Of a stretch of DNA of 64,000 bases, positions 8,256 through 17,216 are shown piece after piece (the stretch's first letter is position 1; each line of letters begins with the position of its first letter). The translations under genes and the position numbers were made by a program. Origin of the DNA: Actinoplanes sp. L3-i22 (GTDB taxonomy: Bacteria; Actinomycetota; Actinomycetes; Mycobacteriales; Micromonosporaceae); the NCBI RefSeq assembly GCF_019704555.1, contig NZ_AP024745.1, positions 11,397,501 through 11,461,500 on the forward strand, in the 5' to 3' direction. The notes beneath the pieces were generated by a model. That model was not told where the DNA came from and searched no databases. It saw nothing but the letters and a program-made list of their open reading frames with translations.

Positions 8256-8819
8256 GTGAACTTCGATGCGTACGCGCGGACGGCGGTCGACCTCGTCAAC
8301 GCCGGCCTGGACGATCTCGCCGGGCTGCGGGCTCTGTTCGCCGGCGATCTGGAGTACATGCGCGACCAGGTCGTCGAGAAGGACCTGGCCGTGTTCCGCC
8401 GCGCCCAGCGCCGGCTGCGGGAAGTCTTCGAGTACGGGACGTCCGGCCGGGACGGGCAGGCGGTCACCGAGCTGAACGGGCTGCTCGAGGCGTTCCCGGT
8501 GCAGCCCCGCATCTCCGGCCACGACGCCAGCGACTGGCACATGCACGTCGCCAGCCGCGGGTCCTCGGTCAGCGCGGAATACCTGGCCGGCGCCGTGTGG
8601 GGGCTGTCGGTCTGGCTCTGCGAGTACGGGAGCGCCCGGTTCGGCATCTGCGCCGACGAGCGCTGCGGCAACGTCTACCTGGACACCTCGTCCAACAACT
8701 GCCGCCGGTTCTGCTCGGAGCGCTGCGCGACCCGCTCCCACGTCGCGGCCCATCGTGCCCGCAAGCGTGCCGCGCAGGCTCCCGAGGTCCCGGCCTCGGA
8801 AACCCTCACCCCCGCTTAA
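8256..8819 (+). CDS. CGNR zinc-finger protein (ABATE/CGNR family)
   Basis: 187 aa. The start VNFDAYARTAVDLVNAGL is typical of the family's N-terminal ABATE domain. The C-terminus carries the CGNR zinc finger: CADERCGNVYLD, then RRFCSERCATRSHVAAHRARK, with four cysteines and a basic tail. This is a presumed stress-linked transcription regulator in actinobacteria. I chose the GTG at 8256 over the longer frame because family homology starts there. It diverges from proline dehydrogenase. Confidence 0.85.
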   Translation: MNFDAYARTAVDLVNAGLDDLAGLRALFAGDLEYMRDQVVEKDLAVFRRAQRRLREVFEYGTSGRDGQAVTELNGLLEAFPVQPRISGHDASDWHMHVASRGSSVSAEYLAGAVWGLSVWLCEYGSARFGICADERCGNVYLDTSSNNCRRFCSERCATRSHVAAHRARKRAAQAPEVPASETLTPA

Positions 8820-9073
8820 AACCCTTCTTCGGTACGTCGTCAGCCCCGCGCCCGCGCCGGCCGGTCGTGCGGGCTGTTCCGCCGTGCCCGAACGGCCCTG
8901 AGCGCTGCCGGGTCCGCGAGCCGCGCCGCGACTTCACGCCCAGCCGCGCCTCGCGCCGCCGGCTGGCGCTCACGGCTCTTCCCAGGCCCGGAAACAGCCC
9001 TCACCGCCAGCCGGAACCGCGAGGCGCGGCTGGGCCCGGACCCGGCAACCGCCTCGCGTGGGACCTTTGAAAC

Positions 9074-9207
9074 CGCAACCACCCACGGACATCGCCCTGG
9101 AGGGCCTCGCGTTCTTGGGCGCCCCGCGCCCTGCGAGGCCCGGAAGGGTCCCCGCGGGAGCGACGATCAGTTATTGGCCGCAGCCGAGGCAATAAAGAAT
9201 TTGATCT
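9074..9207. repeat. Dispersed structured intergenic repeat, copy A
   Basis: About 135 bp, nearly identical to 27210-27342. The left half folds as CCTCGC(9105-9110)...GGGCGC-ccc-GCGCCC...GCGAGG(9133-9138). The middle contains CCCCGCGGG. The right end is AT-rich, with the motif GAGGCAATAAAGAATTTGAT. It lies between two converging genes, as does copy B. The rest of 8820-9216 is GC-rich and shows no gene. Confidence 0.8.
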
Positions 9208-9216
9208 TGATTGGCG

Positions 9217-10023
9217 CTACGCCTTGGAGACGGCGGACTCGGCCAGGTGGCGGCGGGCGAACTCGAGGGACTCGCGCAGGTCGGCCTCGCGGACCGCGCG
9301 GCTGGCGGCCTTGCGGGTGTTGATCTCGCAAGCGACCGAGCCGGTGAAGCCGTCGGCGACCAGGGACCGCAGCAGCTCGGCGCAGGGCTGGGTGCCGCGG
9401 CCCGGGACCAGGTGCTCGTCGCGGGCTTCGCCGGTGCCGTCGCCGAGGTGGACGTGGCGCAGGGCGGCGCCCATCTTCGCGGCCATCTCCATCGAGTCGA
9501 TCCGGGCGGCGGCGCAGTGCGAGAGGTCCAGCGTGTACGCGTCGAAGCCGGTCTCGGTGGGATCCCAGCCCGGGGTGTACGGCACGAACCAGCGGCCGGC
9601 CATCTTGACCGGGAACATGTTCTCGATCGCGAACGTCAGGTCGGGGTGCCGGGCCTGGACCTTGGCGAGCCCGGCGGCGAAATTCTTCGCGTAGTCACGC
9701 TGCCAGGTGAACGGCGGATGCACCACGACCGTCGGCGCGCCCAGGGACTCGGCGAGCTGGGCGGCGCGGTTGAGCCGCTCCCACGGGTCGGGGCTCCACA
9801 CCCGCTGGGTGACCAGCAGGCAAGGCGCGTGCACCGAGAGAACGGGCACGTCGTAGTGCTCGGCCAGGCCTTTCAGGGCGCCGGCGTCCTGACTGACGGC
9901 GTCGGTCCAGACCATCACTTCGAGTCCGTCGTAGCCCACCGTGGCCGCCATCTCGAACGCGGCCGCCGTCGGCTCGGGGAAGACCGAGGAGCTGGAGAGT
10001 AGAACGGGAACTCGGGAACTCAC
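9217..10023 (-). CDS. Sugar phosphate isomerase/epimerase-like TIM-barrel protein
   Basis: 268 aa, xylose-isomerase-like TIM barrel (AP endonuclease family 2 fold). Consistent signatures: GYDGLEVMVW, LSVHAPCLL, TVVVHPPF, FAIENMFP, TLDLSHCAAARID, RHVHLGDG and ACEIN, which together supply the His/Glu/Asp metal ligands of this fold. The reaction is unknown. The open frame runs far upstream, but homology begins at VSSRVPVLLSSS, so I use the GTG at 10023, which has GGAGGG just upstream. Confidence 0.83.
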   Translation of the reverse strand: MSSRVPVLLSSSSVFPEPTAAAFEMAATVGYDGLEVMVWTDAVSQDAGALKGLAEHYDVPVLSVHAPCLLVTQRVWSPDPWERLNRAAQLAESLGAPTVVVHPPFTWQRDYAKNFAAGLAKVQARHPDLTFAIENMFPVKMAGRWFVPYTPGWDPTETGFDAYTLDLSHCAAARIDSMEMAAKMGAALRHVHLGDGTGEARDEHLVPGRGTQPCAELLRSLVADGFTGSVACEINTRKAASRAVREADLRESLEFARRHLAESAVSKA

Positions 10024-10108
10024 GCCCTCCAGCGTAGCCACGTCCGGCGCGCCCGGATATATCCGTGCCAAACGGTCATGATCCATGCAGGCGCGTAGGC
10101 TGAGTGGG

Positions 10109-10948
10109 ATGAGCCGCGCCCGACGCCCCGTGGAAGTACCGCTCGACTTCCCTCGGGAATGGATCGAGTTCCTCGACCCCGCCGACGAACAGCACCTGGT
10201 CCGAGCCGACCTGACCTGGTTGCTCTCCCGCTGGACCTGTGTGTTCGGCTCGTCCTGCCACGGCATTCTGCCCGGACGTGCCGAGGACGGCTGCTGCTCG
10301 CACGGCGCGTTCTTCACCGACGCCGACGACGAGAACCGGGTCAAGGCCGCAGTCCTCAAGCTCACCCCGGAGACCTGGCAACGGCACCGGCGCGGGTTCA
10401 AGAACTGGACCGAGATGGACACCGTGGACGGCACGAAGCCGGCCCGGCGGACCGCCACCCGATCGGAGGACGGGCCGTGCGTGTTCCTCAACGACGCCGA
10501 CTTCCCCGGTGGGGGCGGGTGCGCGCTGCACGGGCAGGCGCTGCGGGACGGGGTGCATCCGCTCAAGTACAAGCCGGACGTGTGCTGGCAGCTGCCGATC
10601 CGCCGCGAGCAGGACTGGATCGACCGGGCCGACGGCACGAAGCTGCTGCAGTCCACGCTGACCGAGTTCGATCGCCGTGGCTGGGGGCCGGGCGGGCACG
10701 ATCTGGCCTGGTGGTGCACGTCGTCGCCGGAGGCGCACGTCGGGACCGAGGCGATGTACCTGTCGTACGCGCCGGAGCTGACCGAGCTGATCGGGGAGCC
10801 GGCCTACCAGAAGCTCGCCGAGCTCTGCGACGCCCGCCTGAAGGCCGGCCTGGTCGCCGTCCACCCGGCAACGGTGGTGGCCCTGGCCCCACCCACCATG
10901 CCGAAACGGCGAGGCGGGCGTGAGCCGGCCTCGCCGCCTTCCACATAG
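10109..10948 (+). CDS. Cysteine-cluster protein, DUF3109/YkgJ-like
   Basis: 279 aa with a set of conserved cysteines: [35 protein letters not shown] and [14 protein letters not shown]. This pattern, ending in a K-P-x-x-C-x-x-x-P-I-R segment, resembles DUF3109/YkgJ proteins thought to bind Fe-S or Zn. The biochemical role is unknown. The ATG at 10109 is preferred over 10085; both sit in the short divergent gap with the isomerase-like gene. It converges with regX3 with only 6 nt between stops. Confidence 0.7.
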   Translation: MSRARRPVEVPLDFPREWIEFLDPADEQHLVRADLTWLLSRWTCVFGSSCHGILPGRAEDGCCSHGAFFTDADDENRVKAAVLKLTPETWQRHRRGFKNWTEMDTVDGTKPARRTATRSEDGPCVFLNDADFPGGGGCALHGQALRDGVHPLKYKPDVCWQLPIRREQDWIDRADGTKLLQSTLTEFDRRGWGPGGHDLAWWCTSSPEAHVGTEAMYLSYAPELTELIGEPAYQKLAELCDARLKAGLVAVHPATVVALAPPTMPKRRGGREPASPPST

Positions 10949-10954
10949 GCCCTA

Positions 10955-11638
10955 TCAGGGCTCGAATTTATAGCCGAGCCCCCGGACCGTGACGATGTAG
11001 CGGGGGGCGCTGGGCTCCGGCTCGACCTTCGACCGCAGGCGCTTGACGTGCACGTCCAGGGTCTTCGTGTCACCGACGTAGTCGGCGCCCCAGACGCGGT
11101 CGATCAGCTGACCGCGGGTCAGCACCCGGCCGGCGTTGCGCAGCAGCAGTTCGAGCAGCTCGAACTCCTTCAGCGGCAACTGCACGCCGGCGCCGTCGAC
11201 GGTCACCACGTGCCGCTCGACGTCCATCCGGACCGGACCGGCGGCGAGCGTCGGGGTGCTCACCTCGGCGGCCTCGCCACCCTGGCGGCGCAGCACGGCG
11301 CGGATCCGGGCGACGAGTTCGCGCGGCGAGTACGGCTTGGTGACGTAGTCGTCGGCGCCGATCTCCAGACCGACCACCTTGTCGATCTCACTGTCCCGGG
11401 CGGTGACCATGATGATCGGGACGGCTGACCGCTGCCGGAGCTGACGGCACACCTCGGTGCCGGACATCTCGGGCAACATCAGGTCGAGCAGCACGATGTC
11501 GGCACCGGTCCGGTCGAACTGCGTCAGGGCAGAGGTTCCGGTCGCGGCGACCGACACCTCGAAGCCCTCCTTGCGCAGCATGTACGACAGGGCGTCGGAG
11601 AACGACTCCTCATCCTCGACCACGAGCACGCGGGCCAA
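10955..11638 (-). CDS. regX3: OmpR-family response regulator RegX3
   Basis: From the TTG at 11638 the protein is 227 aa, the same length as mycobacterial RegX3. The receiver has the acidic pocket VVEDEE and the phospho-acceptor at D52 (VLLDLMLP). The winged-helix output domain ends VTVRGLGYKFEP. It would act as the DNA-binding partner of SenX3 in phosphate-limitation control. The TTG has GGAAGGA 6 nt upstream; an in-frame ATG at 11671 overlaps the senX3 stop (ATGA), so a slightly longer product is possible. Confidence 0.92.
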   Translation of the reverse strand: MARVLVVEDEESFSDALSYMLRKEGFEVSVAATGTSALTQFDRTGADIVLLDLMLPEMSGTEVCRQLRQRSAVPIIMVTARDSEIDKVVGLEIGADDYVTKPYSPRELVARIRAVLRRQGGEAAEVSTPTLAAGPVRMDVERHVVTVDGAGVQLPLKEFELLELLLRNAGRVLTRGQLIDRVWGADYVGDTKTLDVHVKRLRSKVEPEPSAPRYIVTVRGLGYKFEP

Positions 11639-11667
11639 TGAAGTTCCTTCCGTCGTCGGTGACCAGG

Positions 11668-12954
11668 TCATTGCCCGGTCACACCGGACTCGATTTCAAT
11701 TGCCGTCGGTGACGGCGAGGGGGATTCGGAGGGGCGCGCCGGTAGGCGCAGGGTGAACGTCGAGCCGGCGCCGAGTGCGCTGGTCACGTCCACTCGACCA
11801 CCGTGATTGGTGGCGATGTGCTTGACGATGGCGAGGCCGAGGCCGGTCCCGCCGGTCGCCCGGGAACGGGCTTGATCGGCTCGATAGAACCGTTCGAAGA
11901 TCCGATCCACGTCCTGAGGAGAGATGCCGATGCCCTGGTCCGCGACATCGATCTCGATCCAGTCGTCTTCCTGCCGCATGGTCAGTTCGACTTTGGTGTC
12001 CGGCCCGGAGTACGCGATCGCGTTCTCGACCAGGTTCGCCACGGCGGTGGCGAACTGGCTGTCGCTACCGTACGCCATCAGGCCCTTAGGTCCGGAATAA
12101 GTAATCTCGATGCTCTTCGCGGAAGATGTCGTTCTGGTCCGGTCGAGCACCTCGGCGATCACCCAGTCCAGCGCGACCGGCTCGGGGCTGGGCAGCGGCT
12201 CGGCGCCCTGCAGCCGGCTGAGCTCGAGCAGCTCGCTCACCAGCCGGCCCATCCGGGCCGACTCGTGGTGGATCCGCTCGGCGAACCGGCGGGCCGCCAT
12301 CAGGTCCTCGGACTGCGCCTCGGGCACCGACTCGGGCAGCTGGGTGGCGTCCAGCAGGGCCTCGGCCAGCAGTTGCAGCGCGCCGATCGGGGTCTTCAGC
12401 TCGTGGCTGACGTTCGCCACGAAGTCCCGCCGGACCCGGGCCAGCCGGTGCGACTCGGTCACGTCGGCCGCCTCGACGGCGACGTGCGTCGAGTTCAGCG
12501 CGACGGCCCGCAGGTGCAGCCCGAGCGGGGCCTGCGCCCCACCGGCCCGGCCCCGCGGAAGATCAAGTTCAACTTCCCGGCGTACGCCGGTGCGCCGCAC
12601 CTGGCCGGCCAGCGTGCGCAGGATGGGGTGCGCGGCGATGGTGCCCGGCGCACCACCGGAACGCAGCAGGCCCATCGCCCGGGCGGCCGGGTTGACCAGG
12701 ACCGGGTAGTCGTCCGCGTCGAGCACGACGACGCCGACCCGCAGCGAGTCGAGGCTCTTGCGGCCGAGCCCCTTGAGTCCGTTCTTGCCTGCCGGGCGAT
12801 CGTCGTCCGGTTCGATGGCGGCTCTCCCCTCCGGTGAGCCGACCCGGACCGCATCCGCCGCCGGCGGGCGGCGGAAACGGGCGAGAGTCAGCCCAGCACC
12901 GACACCGACGGCCAGCGCGGCTGAGACCAAGCCGACGGCGTATCCCCATTCCAC
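11668..12954 (-). CDS. senX3: Sensor histidine kinase SenX3
   Basis: 428 aa. One N-terminal membrane helix (about 4-26), a PAS-like segment (SLRVGVVVLDADDYPVLVNP), the HisKA box with phospho-His in FVANVSHELKTP, and a HATPase domain with NLVENAIAYS, VADQGIGIS and the GGTGLGLAIV lid motif. This layout matches actinobacterial SenX3/PhoR. It is cotranscribed with regX3 and divergent from phoU; this arrangement with phoU and gpm nearby identifies it as the phosphate-sensing kinase. Confidence 0.92.
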   Translation of the reverse strand: MEWGYAVGLVSAALAVGVGAGLTLARFRRPPAADAVRVGSPEGRAAIEPDDDRPAGKNGLKGLGRKSLDSLRVGVVVLDADDYPVLVNPAARAMGLLRSGGAPGTIAAHPILRTLAGQVRRTGVRREVELDLPRGRAGGAQAPLGLHLRAVALNSTHVAVEAADVTESHRLARVRRDFVANVSHELKTPIGALQLLAEALLDATQLPESVPEAQSEDLMAARRFAERIHHESARMGRLVSELLELSRLQGAEPLPSPEPVALDWVIAEVLDRTRTTSSAKSIEITYSGPKGLMAYGSDSQFATAVANLVENAIAYSGPDTKVELTMRQEDDWIEIDVADQGIGISPQDVDRIFERFYRADQARSRATGGTGLGLAIVKHIATNHGGRVDVTSALGAGSTFTLRLPARPSESPSPSPTAIEIESGVTGQ

Positions 12955-13026
12955 GCTGCGATCGTAGGGTCATTGTTTACCTGGATCGCAACGCCAAAGG
13001 GACGAACCGGGCGCGCGTCGAATAAT

Positions 13027-13069
13027 GTTCACCGCCGGGCCTGGCGTCGTTCACCGGCGTTCATGTCCG
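13027..13069. promoter_or_regulatory. PHO-box-like direct repeats
   Basis: Between divergent senX3 and phoU the sequence has GTTCACCGCCG (13027) and GTTCACCGGCG (13049), 22 nt apart, i.e. two 11-nt units. They are followed by a weaker GTTCATG (13059). In Streptomyces, PHO boxes are 11-nt direct repeats starting GTTCACC and are bound by PhoP, so phosphate autoregulation here is likely. Confidence 0.6.
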
Positions 13070-13154
13070 GGAAGCCCTACCGACCTACCGTGAGCTGCAC
13101 ACATCGGCCGTATCCCAGGCAGCGGGGCGGCCCCGACAAATGGGACTTTAAAAC

Positions 13155-13808
13155 ATGCGCGAGGAGTTCCAAGCCGAACTCACCGAAGTGACTCGGCTGC
13201 TGGTGACCATGGCGGAGTCGGTGCGTGCCGCGCTCCGCAAGGCGACGTCCGCACTGCTGACCGCCGACCTGGAGGCGGCCCAGTCCGTCATTCAGCGCGA
13301 CGCGGACGTGGACGCGATCTTCAGTCAGGTCGAGGCGAAGGTGGCCGACATCATCGTCCGGCAGGCGCCGGTCGCGGTCGACCTGCGCCGGGCGATCACC
13401 GCCCTGCACATCTCCGCCGACCTGGAGCGGATGGGCGACCTGGCCGAGCACGTGGCCAAGACCGCCGCGCGCCGGCACCCGTCCCCGGCCGTGCCGGCCG
13501 AGCTGCGCCCGGTCTTCAAGGGCATGGCCGACATCGCCGACCAGATGGCCGAGAAGATCACGACGGTGCTGACCCACAGCGACGCAGGTCTCGCCGCCGA
13601 GCTGGAGAAGGACGACGACGCGATCGACGATCTGGAGCGTCAGCTCTTCAAGATCATGCTGGCCGACGACTGGCCGTACGGAGCGGAGACCGCGATCGAC
13701 GGGGCGCTGCTCGGCCGGTTCTACGAGCGGTACGCGGACCACGCCGTGAACATCAGCGAGCACACGATCTACCTGGTCACTGGAGAGCCGGTCGCGGGTC
13801 AGGACTGA
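13155..13808 (+). CDS. phoU: Phosphate signalling protein PhoU
   Basis: 217 aa, all-helical with two PhoU repeats. The metal-binding signatures are ALHISADLERMGDLAEHVAK and YERYADHAVNISEHTIYL. PhoU links the Pst transporter to the SenX3/PhoR kinase and represses the phosphate regulon when phosphate is ample. It is divergent from senX3-regX3, sharing the PHO-box-bearing intergenic region. Only a weak ribosome site (GGGA) precedes the ATG. Confidence 0.93.
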   Translation: MREEFQAELTEVTRLLVTMAESVRAALRKATSALLTADLEAAQSVIQRDADVDAIFSQVEAKVADIIVRQAPVAVDLRRAITALHISADLERMGDLAEHVAKTAARRHPSPAVPAELRPVFKGMADIADQMAEKITTVLTHSDAGLAAELEKDDDAIDDLERQLFKIMLADDWPYGAETAIDGALLGRFYERYADHAVNISEHTIYLVTGEPVAGQD

Positions 13809-13825
13809 CCGCCCGGTTCACGCGG

Positions 13826-13856
13826 GGGCCGGGACACCACGGGGGTGTCCCGGCCC
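13826..13856. terminator. Bidirectional terminator between phoU and gpmA
   Basis: A perfect 13-bp stem, GGGCCGGGACACC with GGTGTCCCGGCCC and a 5-nt loop. It is followed at 13864-13908 by a run of ~10-nt repeats containing TCAGC at the gpmA 3' end. Confidence 0.75.
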
Positions 13857-13906
13857 TCGCCCTTTACTCAGCTCTACTCAGCTTTGTTCAGCTTGCTCAG
13901 CTTTGC

Positions 13907-14653
13907 TCAGCGGCCCTGGTTGGCGACCGCGGCCGCGGCCTCCTTGGCCGCCTGCGGGTCCAGGTACGTGCCGCCCACCGTGATCGGACGCAGGTTCTCG
14001 TCCAGGTCGTAGCGCAGCGGGATGCCGGTCGGGATGTTCAGCTTCGCGATCGCCTCGTCGGAGATGTCGTCGAGGTGCTTCACGATCGCGCGCAGCGAGT
14101 TGCCGTGCGCGGCGACAAGCACGGTCTTGCCGGCCCGCAGGTCCGGGACGATCGCGTCGTACCAGTACGGCAGGGCGCGCTCCAGCACGTCCTTCAGGCA
14201 CTCCGCCTTCGGCTTGATCTCCGGCGGGAGCGCCGCGTAACGCGCGTCACTCGCCTGGGAGAACTCCGAGTCGTCCTCGATCGGGGGCGGCGGGACGTCG
14301 TACGAACGACGCCAGAGCATGAACTGCTCCTCGCCGTACGTCTCCAGGGTCTGCTTCTTGTCCTTGCCCTGCAGCGCGCCGTAGTGGCGCTCGTTGAGGC
14401 GCCACGAGCGCTTCACCGGGATCCAGTGGCGGTCGGTGATGTGCAGCGCGATCTCGCTGGTCCGGATCGCGCGTCGCAGCAGGCTGGTGTGCACGACATC
14501 GGGCAACACGTTCTGTTCCTTGAGCAGCTCCCCGCCGCGCCGGGCCTCGTCCTCACCCTTGGCGTCCAGGTCCACGTCGACCCAGCCGGTGAAGAGGTTC
14601 TTGGCGTTCCACTCGCTGTTGCCGTGCCGCAACAGCACCAGGGTTCCAGTCAT
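13907..14653 (-). CDS. gpmA: 2,3-bisphosphoglycerate-dependent phosphoglycerate mutase
   Basis: 248 aa, the normal length for dPGM (GpmA/Gpm1), which interconverts 3- and 2-phosphoglycerate in glycolysis and gluconeogenesis. Catalytic landmarks: [12 protein letters not shown] with the phospho-histidine, [17 protein letters not shown] with the catalytic Glu, and [13 protein letters not shown] with the second histidine. The ATG at 14653 gives the standard [11 protein letters not shown] start. The gene lies near senX3-regX3, as in mycobacteria. Confidence 0.95.
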   Translation of the reverse strand: MTGTLVLLRHGNSEWNAKNLFTGWVDVDLDAKGEDEARRGGELLKEQNVLPDVVHTSLLRRAIRTSEIALHITDRHWIPVKRSWRLNERHYGALQGKDKKQTLETYGEEQFMLWRRSYDVPPPPIEDDSEFSQASDARYAALPPEIKPKAECLKDVLERALPYWYDAIVPDLRAGKTVLVAAHGNSLRAIVKHLDDISDEAIAKLNIPTGIPLRYDLDENLRPITVGGTYLDPQAAKEAAAAVANQGR

Positions 14654-14766
14654 GACCACATCTTCCCCGCAGGATCCGGCGACAGTCCGGGCGGGTGGAA
14701 AATCGGTTGCGAGATCACCTAGGTTGTAAGGGAGCAAATGCTGTTCCAGTGCTTACGGGGGATCTT

Positions 14767-16224
14767 GTGCGAGGGTGGCTGCAGCAGGCTGCGGGTGGGC
14801 TGCCCCGGCAGTTCTGGTTCCTCTGGACCGGCACGCTGATCAACCGGCTCGGGTCGTTCGTGGTGCTGTTCCTGAGCATCTACCTGACCGGGGAACGGCA
14901 CTTCACGCAGAGCCAGGCCGGGTTCGTGATCGGCCTCTACGGCGTCGGCGGCGCGATCGGCACGATGACCGGCGGCGTCCTCGCCGACCGGTGGGGCCGC
15001 CGGCCGACCATGCTCGTCGCCCAGTTCGGCGCGTCGGCGCTGATGCTGACCCTCGGGTTCGCCCACACGTACCCGCAGATCCTGATCGTGACCGGCTTCC
15101 TCGGGCTGTTCGCCGAAGGCGTGCGGCCGGCGTTCTCCGCGATGATGGTCGACCTGGTGCCGGAACATGACCGGGTGCGGGCGTTCTCGCTCAACTACTG
15201 GGCGATCAACCTCGGGTTCGCGCTCGCCGCGATCGCCGCCGGGTTCGCCGCGCAGTTCGACTACCTGCTGCTGTTCGTCGTGGACGCGGCCACCACACTG
15301 GTCACCGCGACGATCACGCTGGCCTTCCTGTCCGAGACCCACCCGTCCGCCCGCCGCGCCACCGCCTCCGGGTCCGGGTCCCGCCGCACCGCCCGCCGCA
15401 CCGGCGCCGGTTCCGGCGCCGCCGCCTCCGGGTCCAGGGCCCGCCCGGCCGCCCGCCGCGCCGCCGCCGGCTCCGGGGGCGCCGCCTCCGTGCCCGGGGC
15501 CCGCCCGGCCGCCCACCGCGCCGCCGCCGGTTCCGGGGGCGCGTCGGGTGGGGGGATGCGGGCCGCCCTGAACGATCGGGTCTTCCTGGTCTTTCTGGTG
15601 ATCAACCTGCTGTCCGTGATGGTCATCCTGCAGCACGCGTCGACGCTCCCGATCGCGATGCTGGCCGACGGGTTCTCGGCCGCGACCTACGGGTGGGTGA
15701 TCGCGGTCAACGGGATCCTGATCGTGTCCGGGCAGCTCTTCGTGCCCCGGCTGATCGAGGGTCACCGGCCGTACCGCGTCCTGGCCGTCGCCTCGGTGAT
15801 CGTCGGAGTCGGGTTCGGGCTGGTCGCGTTCGCCCACGCCGCCTGGGTCTACGCGCTGACGGTGGTGATCTGGACGCTCGGCGAGATGCTGCAGTCACCC
15901 AGCAACGCGGCGACGCTCGCGGCACTGTCCCCGCCGGCGTTGCGCGGCCGGTACCAGGGCCTCAACTCGCTGTCCTGGTCGGTCGGGACGGCGCTGGCGC
16001 CGGTACTCGGTGGGCTGACGCTTCAGGGGTGGGGGTCGATGGCGTTGTGGTTGGGGTGCTTCGGCCTTTGCACCCTGGCGGGCGCCGGCCACTTGCTGAC
16101 CGGCCCGGCTCGCGAGCGGAGAGCCCTTTTGCGCCGTACGGAGGAAGCCCCGCCCCGTCCCGCCCCGTCGTCCCCGTCCGCAGCACCTGCTGACGATCTC
16201 GCGCCGACCGCACCCGCCGGCTGA
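14767..16224 (+). CDS. MFS transporter (exporter-like), with Ala/Arg-rich repeat insert
   Basis: About 485 aa with ~12 membrane helices. The MFS motif A is GGVLADRWGRRPTML between helices 2 and 3. The central loop between helices 6 and 7 contains a low-complexity insert (about nt 15355-15550) built from a ~20-residue unit (GSGxAAS...ARPAARRAAA), about two full copies plus fragments. The core is clearly homologous to the next gene (VRGWL..A.GGLP..FWFLW..LINR in both). The GTG at 14767 has GGGGGA upstream; the GTG at 14749 is an alternative. The substrate is unknown. Confidence 0.82.
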   Translation: MRGWLQQAAGGLPRQFWFLWTGTLINRLGSFVVLFLSIYLTGERHFTQSQAGFVIGLYGVGGAIGTMTGGVLADRWGRRPTMLVAQFGASALMLTLGFAHTYPQILIVTGFLGLFAEGVRPAFSAMMVDLVPEHDRVRAFSLNYWAINLGFALAAIAAGFAAQFDYLLLFVVDAATTLVTATITLAFLSETHPSARRATASGSGSRRTARRTGAGSGAAASGSRARPAARRAAAGSGGAASVPGARPAAHRAAAGSGGASGGGMRAALNDRVFLVFLVINLLSVMVILQHASTLPIAMLADGFSAATYGWVIAVNGILIVSGQLFVPRLIEGHRPYRVLAVASVIVGVGFGLVAFAHAAWVYALTVVIWTLGEMLQSPSNAATLAALSPPALRGRYQGLNSLSWSVGTALAPVLGGLTLQGWGSMALWLGCFGLCTLAGAGHLLTGPARERRALLRRTEEAPPRPAPSSPSAAPADDLAPTAPAG

Positions 16225-17216
16225 CCGCCGCTTGCCCGGGACCACGCAGCACCCAGCAATCACCCCCCGCCCGGGCAAGCCACCACCTGACAGCCACCCG
16301 TCGACACACGCTCCCACCAAGCGCTGCACGTCAGGCCACGCCGCGCCGCACCACCCGCCGCGCCGCACCTCAGAGCCACGCCGCAGCCAGCCCAGCGCAT
16401 CAGGTCGCGCCTCACCGCACCGCCGCCGCATCGCGCCGCACCGCTGCACCGCCGCCGCACACGTCACTACCGAGCGCTGCACGTCAGGCCACACCGCACC
16501 GCCACCGCGACGCACCACGGTGCCGCGCCCTGGCGCCACGCCTCAGAGCCGTGCCTCAACTCAGATCCACAACCAGCGCAGACACTTGACCGTCGCCGGC
16601 TGGCGCCCCAGGCCAGAGTGGACCTTGCCACCGGGACACCGTCCGAACGGCAATATCTCCCCCCTCTCGCTCAGTCGTTCGATCGGCCGCACGCCCGGTC
16701 GCCGCACACCGGTCGCCGGCCTCCCGGCACGCCCTGTTGATCGCCACAAGCCTAGGGCGACTTTGATGATCGTTTAGGTTTTCCACAGCGGCGGGTTATC
16801 CACAGGGGACGAACGGGATCTTGGATTTTTCCGGGATAATGGCTGGTGGCGGACTGCCCCCTGGGTGGGCGGGGCTTTGTCCGCGGGCCCGCGCGGGCAG
16901 GACTCTCGGGCAGTCCTCGGCTTCGAGGATGCTCGTAGGCGAGGCACGCTGACGGGCCGCGTAGCCGGGCTTCGTCGGCGCCGCCCGCGGGCGGGGCTCG
17001 CGGGCGAGGCGGTCGGATCGCGGCGTCGCGGGTGTGGAGGCGGACGACCTTCCAGGAGCAGGGATCGGCCTTTCCGACGCGGCACCCTCACCCATTACAG
17101 TTAAGAATGTTTGCTGTTTATTGTCTGGCGACGCTCGGGCGCTGGGCAGACCGCTGGCGTGCCATGGCTGGCGCTGCATGACATGGCTGACGCGGCGGAG
17201 CAGGCGAGGCCACAGC
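16225..17216. other. Gene-free GC-rich island 1
   Basis: About 990 bp between the two MFS genes with no convincing coding sequence. Two degenerate copies of a segment starting GCGCTGCACGTCAGGCCAC (near 16321 and 16474) show internal duplication. The middle carries the DnaA-box repeat (copy 1). The right part is a low-complexity G+C stretch. Near 17180 a 34-nt offset direct repeat precedes the MFS start. Confidence 0.6.
16777..16880. repeat. Dispersed repeat with paired DnaA-box-like sites, copy 1
   Basis: TTTTCCACA (16779-16787) and TTATCCACA (16796-16804) lie in the same orientation with starts 17 nt apart. The flanks (GATCTTG, then ...AATGGC) match 42906-43005 at most positions over about 100 bp. 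TTATCCACA is the classical DnaA-box 9-mer. A binding function is an inference. Confidence 0.7.

Noticed and set aside
16779..16804. Replication origin because of DnaA boxes
   Set aside because: Only two boxes, no dnaA/dnaN/gyrB context and no AT-rich unwinding region; a repeat element with DnaA-like sites is a safer reading.
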